A stretch of DNA of 64,000 nucleotides, taken from NCBI RefSeq assembly GCF_003014675.1, contig NZ_PYAU01000001.1:1550001-1614000 (forward strand). Direction: 5' to 3'. The DNA comes from Labedella gwakjiensis (GTDB lineage: Bacteria > Actinomycetota > Actinomycetes > Actinomycetales > Microbacteriaceae). Below the pieces are notes generated by a model, which searched no databases, was not told the origin of the DNA, and saw only the letters and a list, made by a program, of their open reading frames with translations. The position numbers and the translations under genes were made by a program. Numbering within the stretch: the stretch's first letter is position 1; each line of letters starts with the position of its first letter. This document shows, piece by piece, positions 58,636 through 64,000 of the stretch.

Positions 58636-58691
58636 GCAGCTTTTGAGCGTGATCGCACCGATACAGCGGTGTCATCACGCTCAAAAGCTGC
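58636..58691. repeat. 56-bp long inverted repeat
   Basis: Perfect 18-bp arms, GCAGCTTTTGAGCGTGAT (58636-58653) and ATCACGCTCAAAAGCTGC (58674-58691); after one mismatch and a wobble, CACCG/CGGTG continue the stem to a 6-nt loop. It is much longer than a needed terminator and lies 35 bp beyond the end of the peptide-transport operon. Flanked by a low-complexity CCCCCCAC tract. May be a REP-like mobile hairpin. Confidence 0.7.
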
Positions 58692-58726
58692 AGGTGGAGA
58701 ACGGGTGGGTGGGTGGGGTGTGGGGG

Positions 58727-60379
58727 TCAGGGGCGGGGGCGGGCGGGGGTGCGGGGGCGCTCCGGGGGGATCGCCGCGAGGAGGCGGCGGGTGTAGTCCT
58801 CGGCCGGGGCGGCGAAGAGGTCGGCGGCGGGGCGGTGCTCCACCGTGCGACCGCCCTGGAGCACGAGAACGTCGTGGCTCATCTGCTGCACGATCGCGAG
58901 GTCGTGCGCGATGAACAGGTACGTGAGACCGAGCTCCGCCTGCAGTCGCGTGAGCAGATCGAGTACGCGCGCCTGGATCGACACGTCGAGCGACGCGGTC
59001 GACTCGTCGAGGATGACGACCTCCGGCTCGAGCGCGAGCGCCCGGGCGATCGACACCCGCTGGCGCTGACCTCCGGACAACTCGTGCGGGTACCGAGACG
59101 TGAAGTCGGCCGGCAGATCGACGAGGTCGAAGAGCTCGGCGACGCGCGCCGCGCGTCCCCGACGATCGCCCGCGAGGCGGTGCACCCTCAACGGCTCGGC
59201 GACGGCCGCGCCCACCGGCGTGCGCGGGTCGAGCGACGAGAACGGGTCCTGGAACACCATCGCGATGCGGCGACGGAGCTGTCGCGCATCCCGGCCGCGC
59301 ACGCCCAGGACATCCGCGCCATCGAGCGTCGCGGTGCCGCCCGTCGGCGCGACGAGCCCCGTGACCACGTTCGCGACCGTCGACTTGCCCGAGCCGGACT
59401 CGCCCACGAGCCCCAGCGTCCGCCCGCGGCGCAGCGAGAACGAGACGTCGTCGACGGCGTGCACGACGGTCTTCCCCGCCGGCGTCGAGACGGGGAACCG
59501 CACGTCGAGCGAACGGACGTCGAGGAGCACGTCGGCCCTCTCGACCGCCGGCGGCGGCGGGGTGCGGCCGAGGAGCGGCCGCGCCGCGAGCAGTTCGCGT
59601 GTGTACGGGTGCTCAGGACGATCCACGAGGTCGAGGATCGGACGCCGCTCCACGGGCGACCCGTTCTGCAGCACGACGACCTCGTCGGCCACCTGCCCGA
59701 TCACACCGAGGTCGTGGCTGATCCACACCACGGCGGTACCGCGGTCGCGCTGCAGTGCCTGGACCAGTGCGATGATCTGCGCCTGCGTCGTCACGTCGAG
59801 AGCGGTCGTCGGCTCGTCCGCCACGAGGAGCGCCGGGTCGCACGCGAGCGCGACGGCGATCATGACGCGCTGCCGCTGGCCACCCGACAGCTGATGCGGG
59901 TACGACTCGACGCGGTCGGACGGAGACGGGATCCCGACGGCCTCGAGCAGCTCGAGCGCGCGCGACCGCGCGGCCCGCCGGGTGAGCGCACGGTGCGCCT
60001 CGAGGGGTTCCTCGATCTGGCGTCCGACGGTGAGGAGCGGATTGAGCGACGTGCTCGGGTCCTGGAAGATGAAGCCGATCGCGTCGCCGTGCACGCGTCG
60101 GAGCGCACGCGGCGCGGCCCCCACGAGCTCGATGCGGTCGGTGCCGGCCGAGCGCTCGCGCGGGTCGGTCGCCCCGAGCACGCTCGATCCCGACACGCGC
60201 GAACCGGGCGCGTCGAGCAGCCCGGTCGCGGCCAGGACCGTCATCGACTTGCCGGACCCCGACTCGCCCACGAGCCCGAGCGTCTCGCCTGCAGAGACGG
60301 AGAAGTCGATCCCGTGCACGATCTCGCGACGTCCGATCGCGACCCGCAGGTCGCGCACGTCGAGCACCTTCGCGGTCAT
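58727..60379 (-). CDS. peptide ABC transporter, fused double ATP-binding protein (DppD-DppF type)
   Basis: 550 residues. Two complete ABC domains, each with Walker A GESGSGKS, signature LSGGQRQRV and D-loop; domain one has LLVADEPTTALDV, domain two VVILDESTASLDV. Drives the two permeases of the operon. Overlaps the DppC-type gene by ATGA (60376-60379). Such double proteins serve oligopeptide, dipeptide or nickel uptake. Confidence 0.92.
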   Translation of the reverse strand: MTAKVLDVRDLRVAIGRREIVHGIDFSVSAGETLGLVGESGSGKSMTVLAATGLLDAPGSRVSGSSVLGATDPRERSAGTDRIELVGAAPRALRRVHGDAIGFIFQDPSTSLNPLLTVGRQIEEPLEAHRALTRRAARSRALELLEAVGIPSPSDRVESYPHQLSGGQRQRVMIAVALACDPALLVADEPTTALDVTTQAQIIALVQALQRDRGTAVVWISHDLGVIGQVADEVVVLQNGSPVERRPILDLVDRPEHPYTRELLAARPLLGRTPPPPAVERADVLLDVRSLDVRFPVSTPAGKTVVHAVDDVSFSLRRGRTLGLVGESGSGKSTVANVVTGLVAPTGGTATLDGADVLGVRGRDARQLRRRIAMVFQDPFSSLDPRTPVGAAVAEPLRVHRLAGDRRGRAARVAELFDLVDLPADFTSRYPHELSGGQRQRVSIARALALEPEVVILDESTASLDVSIQARVLDLLTRLQAELGLTYLFIAHDLAIVQQMSHDVLVLQGGRTVEHRPAADLFAAPAEDYTRRLLAAIPPERPRTPARPRP

Positions 60380-61287
60380 CGGCGCCTCCTCGATTCCATG
60401 AGCGAGCGTTGCTTCGGGTCGAGCACGTCACGCAGTCCGTCTCCCACGAGGTTGAACGCGAGCACCGTGACGAAGATCGCGATGCCGGGGAACACGCTCA
60501 TCCACCAGGCCTGTCCGAGGAAGCCCTGCGCGTCGAAGAGCATGCGCCCCCACGACGGTTGCGGGGGCTGCACGCCGAGGCCGAGAAACGACAGCGCCGC
60601 CTCCGACAGGATCGCGAAGGCGAGGGAGAGCGACGTCTGCACGATGATCGGCCCGGTCATGTTCGGGAGGACGTGTCGGAAGAGGATGAAGCCGTTGCCG
60701 GTGCCCATGGTCTTCGACACCTGCACGAACGGCTCGACGCTCACCGAGAGGGCGCTCGCACGCGCCACACGCGCGAAGATCGGCGTGTACACGACGCCGA
60801 TGGCGAGCATCGTGGTCGGCAGTCCCGGCCCGAGGATCGCGACGATCGCGAGGGCGAGCAGCAGCACGGGGAAGGCGAACATCACGTCGACGACGCGCAT
60901 GAGCACCGTGTCGAGCCAGCCGCCGCGGTACCCGGAGACGAGGCCGACGGTCACACCCACGACGAACGCGAAAGCCACCGACACCACGGCCACCTGCAGC
61001 GAGACCGTCGCAGCCACGATCACACGGGAGAGGATGTCGCGCCCGAGGTCGTCCGTGCCGAACCAGTGCGCGGCCGACGGCGGCTGCAGCGCGTTCTGCA
61101 CGTCGATCGCGTTGATGCCGTAGGGCGCGAGCACGGGTGAGAGGAGTGCGATCACGACGATCGCCGCGAGCACCAGAAAGCTCACGACCGTGACGGGGTT
61201 CGAGGCGAGGAGTCGCCACGCGGGAACGCGCCCGGACGCGGGCGCCGCGGCGGTCGGCGCAGCGGCGGGGACCTGATCGAGAGTCAT
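60376..61287 (-). CDS. peptide ABC transporter permease (DppC type)
   Basis: 303 residues. N-terminal TM plus extracellular GTDDLGRDILSRVI (family hallmark), then five TM segments and the EAA loop ILSEAALSFLGLGVQPPQPS. Pairs with the DppB-type permease. ATG 61287 overlaps that gene's stop by 4 bp. Confidence 0.92.
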   Translation of the reverse strand: MTLDQVPAAAPTAAAPASGRVPAWRLLASNPVTVVSFLVLAAIVVIALLSPVLAPYGINAIDVQNALQPPSAAHWFGTDDLGRDILSRVIVAATVSLQVAVVSVAFAFVVGVTVGLVSGYRGGWLDTVLMRVVDVMFAFPVLLLALAIVAILGPGLPTTMLAIGVVYTPIFARVARASALSVSVEPFVQVSKTMGTGNGFILFRHVLPNMTGPIIVQTSLSLAFAILSEAALSFLGLGVQPPQPSWGRMLFDAQGFLGQAWWMSVFPGIAIFVTVLAFNLVGDGLRDVLDPKQRSLMESRRRR

Positions 61288-62294
61288 GAGAGCCGGATCC
61301 TCGGGTCGATGAGAGCGTAGAGGACGTCGACGACGAGGTTGACGACGAGGAACATCACGGCGATGAGCAGCACCGAGCCCTGGATGAGCGGGTAGTCGCG
61401 TGCCGACACCGCGTCGTAGACGAGGCGGCCGAGGCCGGGCCACGCGAACACCACCTCGACCACGATGACACCGCCGAGGATCGTCGCGAGCTGGATGCCC
61501 GCGATCGTGAGCACCGGGATGAGCGCGTTCTTCACGATGTGCCGGAAGGTCACGATCCGCGGTGCGAGCCCCTTCGAGCGCGCGGTGCGCACGTAGCCCT
61601 GGGCCGCCACCTCGAGGACCGCCGAACGGATGTAGCGGGTCATGATCGCGCCAGCCACGAGCCCCACGGCGAGCGCCGGCAGGATAACCCGCCGCAGCCA
61701 CTGCACCGGATCCTCCGAGAGCGGCACGTATCCCGACGACGGAAGCCAGCCGAGCACCGACGAGAACAGGGTGATGAGCAGCATGCCCATCCAGAAGTCG
61801 GGAACGGAGACGCCGAACTGGCTGACGACCCGCACGATCCCGTCGCTCAGCTTGCCCTCGTGGAGCGCCGACCAGATGCCGGCCGGAACGGAGATGAGGA
61901 GAGCGATCACGAGCCCCACGACGGCGAGCGACACCGTGGCGGGGAGGCGCTCGAGGAGCGCGACCGTCACGGGGTCGCCGTTGCGGAAGCTCACCCCCAG
62001 GTTCCCCGTCACGGCATTGCCGAGGTAGGAGAAGAACTGCTCCCACAGCGGCCGGTCGAGGCCAGACGCCGCACGCAGCGCCTCGTATGCCTCGGGCGTG
62101 TACCTCGTGCCGAGGGCGATCCGCACGGGATCCCCCGGCACGAGGTGCACGATCGAGAACACGACGATGATGACGCCGAACAGCACGACCGCCGAGTAGA
62201 GCAGGCGCCGAGCGACGAATCGCAGGGTGGGGCTCGTCAGGAAGGACGGCATCCTCGTCCCGTCCTCTCTGCGGCGTGTGTCGGTCGTTGTCAT
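61284..62294 (-). CDS. peptide ABC transporter permease (DppB type)
   Basis: 336 residues. N-terminal LLYSAVVLFGVIIVVFSIVH and HLVPGDPVRIALG (GDP motif), GLDRPLWEQFFSYLG, and the EAA-loop region YVRTARSKGLAPRIV. Six TM segments. First cytoplasmic-membrane component after the binding protein. Confidence 0.92.
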   Translation of the reverse strand: MTTTDTRRREDGTRMPSFLTSPTLRFVARRLLYSAVVLFGVIIVVFSIVHLVPGDPVRIALGTRYTPEAYEALRAASGLDRPLWEQFFSYLGNAVTGNLGVSFRNGDPVTVALLERLPATVSLAVVGLVIALLISVPAGIWSALHEGKLSDGIVRVVSQFGVSVPDFWMGMLLITLFSSVLGWLPSSGYVPLSEDPVQWLRRVILPALAVGLVAGAIMTRYIRSAVLEVAAQGYVRTARSKGLAPRIVTFRHIVKNALIPVLTIAGIQLATILGGVIVVEVVFAWPGLGRLVYDAVSARDYPLIQGSVLLIAVMFLVVNLVVDVLYALIDPRIRLS

Positions 62295-62331
62295 GGGCGC
62301 TCGTGCTCCTCCGGGTGCCGGCGGGTGCGGC

Positions 62332-63852
62332 TCAGCCGCCGAACGAGACGTCGCGGAACCGGATGGCCCGGTCGCTGCGCGCCTCGTAGCCGGAGAGCTC
62401 GGGGTTCCACGCCTGGATCACCGACGGGTTGTAGAGGTAGATGTAGCTCGCCTCGTCCGCGATGATCGTCGCCGCCTGCGCGTAGAGGTCCTTGCGGGCG
62501 TCCTGGTCGGTCTCCACGCGGGCCGCGTCGAGCAGCTCGTCCACCTCGGGGTTCGAGTAGCCCTGGGCGTTGCTCCCACCGTCCGTGTGGTGCTGGGAGT
62601 AGTAGAAGTCGTCCGGGTCGATGTTCCCGAGCCAGCCCATCATGAGCATGTCGAAGTTGCCGGTGTTCTGCTCGTCGAGCCACGTCGCGAAGTCCGGCGT
62701 GCGGATCTCGACGGTGATGCCGAGCGGCTCCAGGTTGTCGGCGATGATCTGCGCGGCCGTGACCGTCTCCGGGTAGTCGCTCGTCACGAGGAGGTCGAGC
62801 GTGCCGCCCTCGAAGCCGGCCTCGTCGAGGAGCGCCTGCGCCTCGTCGAGGTCCGTCGAGTACGTGTCGTACTCGGTGTACCAGACGCTCTCCTCGGGGA
62901 TCGCGAGCTGGTTGGCCGTGGCGGTCCCGTAGCTCGTGGCCTGCACGATCGCGTCGCGGTCGATCGCGTAGGCGATCGCCTGACGCACGCGCACGTCGTT
63001 CCACGGCTCGCGGTCCTCATTGAGGGCGAGGTACCAGTAGTCGTTGCTCGGGCTCTGACCCATGGTCACCGCCTCGTCGCCGCTCAGCGACTCGACCTGC
63101 TGGGTGGGGATGGAGTCGGTCCAGTCGACCTCTCCGCTCTTCAGCGCGGCGATCGCCGTCGAGCCCTCGGAGATGAACTGGAACTCGATGCCGCCGATCT
63201 CGGGTGCCCCGCCCCAGTAGTCGGGGTTGGCCGCGAGCGTGATGTGGTCGCCGCTCGTGTACTCCTCCATGGAGAAGGGACCGGTGCCGATCGGGTCGGT
63301 CGTGATGTCGCCGCTCTCGACGTTCTCCTTCTCGACGATCGCCATGCCCTTGAACCCGCCGATGCTCGACAGGAGGTTCGGGGTGGGCTGCGTCACCGTG
63401 ATGTCGACGGTGTAGTCGTCGACGGCCTCGACCGATTCGACGGCCGAGAACTTCCAGGCGTTGGAGAGCTCCTCGTCGATGATGCGGTCGTACGAGTAGA
63501 CGACGTCATCGGCGGTGAAGTCGGAGCCGTCGTGGAACGTGACGCCCTCGCGGAGGGTGAACGTCCATGTGAGCTGGTCGTCCGAGAGTTCCCACGATTC
63601 GGCGAGCGCCGGCTGCATCTCGAGGTTCTCGTCGGGCTCGACGAGGGTGTCGTAGATGTTCTCGAGCACCTCGAAGGAGAAGTAGGAGGTGGTCTTGTGG
63701 GGGTCGAGCTGGTCGGGCTCTCCCGCGATGGCGGCGGTGAGGATCTCGTCGGACCCGTCGGCGCCGACGTCGACGGACTGTCCCGTCGAGCATCCGGTCA
63801 CGGCGAGGACCCCGGCGAGCGAGGCTCCGACGAGGGCTGTGCGTCTTCTCAT
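62332..63852 (-). CDS. family-5 extracellular peptide-binding lipoprotein (DppA/OppA type)
   Basis: 506 residues. Lipobox VTGC at about residue 18-21; family-5 signature regions DPHKTTSYFSFEVLENIYDT, LREGVTFHDGSDFTADDVVY and IGTGPFSMEEYTSGD. Binds peptides or metal chelates outside the membrane and hands them to the DppB/C/DF proteins. A GGAG ribosome site precedes ATG 63852. Direct repeats of CATACTG upstream (near 63890-63908, minus strand) mark the promoter region. Confidence 0.92.
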   Translation of the reverse strand: MRRRTALVGASLAGVLAVTGCSTGQSVDVGADGSDEILTAAIAGEPDQLDPHKTTSYFSFEVLENIYDTLVEPDENLEMQPALAESWELSDDQLTWTFTLREGVTFHDGSDFTADDVVYSYDRIIDEELSNAWKFSAVESVEAVDDYTVDITVTQPTPNLLSSIGGFKGMAIVEKENVESGDITTDPIGTGPFSMEEYTSGDHITLAANPDYWGGAPEIGGIEFQFISEGSTAIAALKSGEVDWTDSIPTQQVESLSGDEAVTMGQSPSNDYWYLALNEDREPWNDVRVRQAIAYAIDRDAIVQATSYGTATANQLAIPEESVWYTEYDTYSTDLDEAQALLDEAGFEGGTLDLLVTSDYPETVTAAQIIADNLEPLGITVEIRTPDFATWLDEQNTGNFDMLMMGWLGNIDPDDFYYSQHHTDGGSNAQGYSNPEVDELLDAARVETDQDARKDLYAQAATIIADEASYIYLYNPSVIQAWNPELSGYEARSDRAIRFRDVSFGG

Positions 63853-63947
63853 ATCAGCTCCGGTTCGATCACTTTGATGATGATTGCATCAGTATGTGGC
63901 AGTATGAGGCGACGCGACAAGCCGATCCGGCAGGCGAAACACAATCG

Positions 63948-64000
63948 TCACACGGCGGCCTCGCGCGGATCGTCCTGCACGATATCGGCCGCGAGCCGGG
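63948..64000 (-). CDS. C-terminal end of a gene entering from the right edge
   Basis: Minus-strand frame from the window edge to TGA at 63950-63948 reads RLAADIVQDDPREAAV. No stop in the visible part and actinobacterial codon bias. Too short to identify. Confidence 0.35.
   Translation of the reverse strand, partial: RLAADIVQDDPREAAV

Noticed and set aside
58280-61123. 947-codon open frame on the plus strand opposite the peptide ABC operon
   Set aside because: Antisense shadow of strongly biased minus-strand genes with complete ABC motifs; its translation is Arg/His/Glu-rich with no domain.
1-64000. CRISPR arrays, rRNA genes, riboswitches, insertion sequences, integrases, replication origins
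   Set aside because: I looked for regular spaced repeats, conserved RNA segments, transposase or recombinase motifs and found none I could support.

Overview
The window is high-GC DNA (about 70% by eye), densely packed with short genes on both strands. Many neighbouring genes share ATGA or GTGA stop/start overlaps. GTG starts, DUF2510 proteins, an ECF41 sigma factor, Excalibur and G5 domains and many lipoproteins point to an actinobacterium. The style (many leaderless genes, PEMT-type methyltransferase, small two-TM proteins, DUF2200/DUF4287/DUF1801 genes) fits the family Microbacteriaceae best. That placement is an inference, not a phylogeny.

Layout. 0-5.3 kb: AAA+ ATPase plus TPR membrane protein, a gamma-carbonic-anhydrase-like protein and a P-loop protein. 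5.4-16.3 kb: SnoaL protein, a membrane protein with a YtrA-type GntR regulator under a nested dyad operator, an SDR with a divergent XRE/MmyB regulator, proline iminopeptidase, a methyltransferase, and a MacB/FtsX-type ABC exporter divergent from a NarL-type two-component system. 16.4-23.2 kb: a seven-gene sugar operon (kinase, permease, binding protein, ATPase, RbsD-like mutarotase, DeoC-like aldolase, GntR/UTRA regulator) with a clear sigma-70 promoter overlapped by operators. 23.2-27.9 kb: DUF2200 and DUF4287 genes, then a type II NADH-dehydrogenase-like enzyme, an ECF41 sigma factor and two NAD-binding epimerase-like proteins; two sites match the ECF41 promoter pattern.

27.9-42 kb is the most accessory-looking part, with lower-GC stretches, broken genes and gene fragments. 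It holds a toxin-antitoxin-like pair with its own operator, a PadR module, a frameshifted Fic gene, a frameshifted membrane-anchored gene, a G5/Excalibur protein, and a translationally coupled pair: a MazG/dCTPase-like pyrophosphohydrolase and a GIY-YIG nuclease-DUF2075 helicase. That pair is the best candidate for an undescribed defence system. MerR/aldo-keto reductase and a secreted protein/small membrane protein pair follow.

42-64 kb: GNAT, SDR/TetR and MarR/DoxX modules with well-formed operators, a triple zinc-module protein, tandem membrane-anchored paralogues, an amidohydrolase, a small-protein family with two intact copies and one remnant, an NmrA-DUF2867 protein, a large hairpin repeat, and a complete family-5 peptide ABC operon (binding protein, two permeases, fused double ATPase).

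A pattern that runs through the whole window is a TANNNT hexamer ending 5-8 nt before the start codon of at least 20 genes on both strands, often with no Shine-Dalgarno. This is what leaderless transcription looks like, and I used it to choose several starts.
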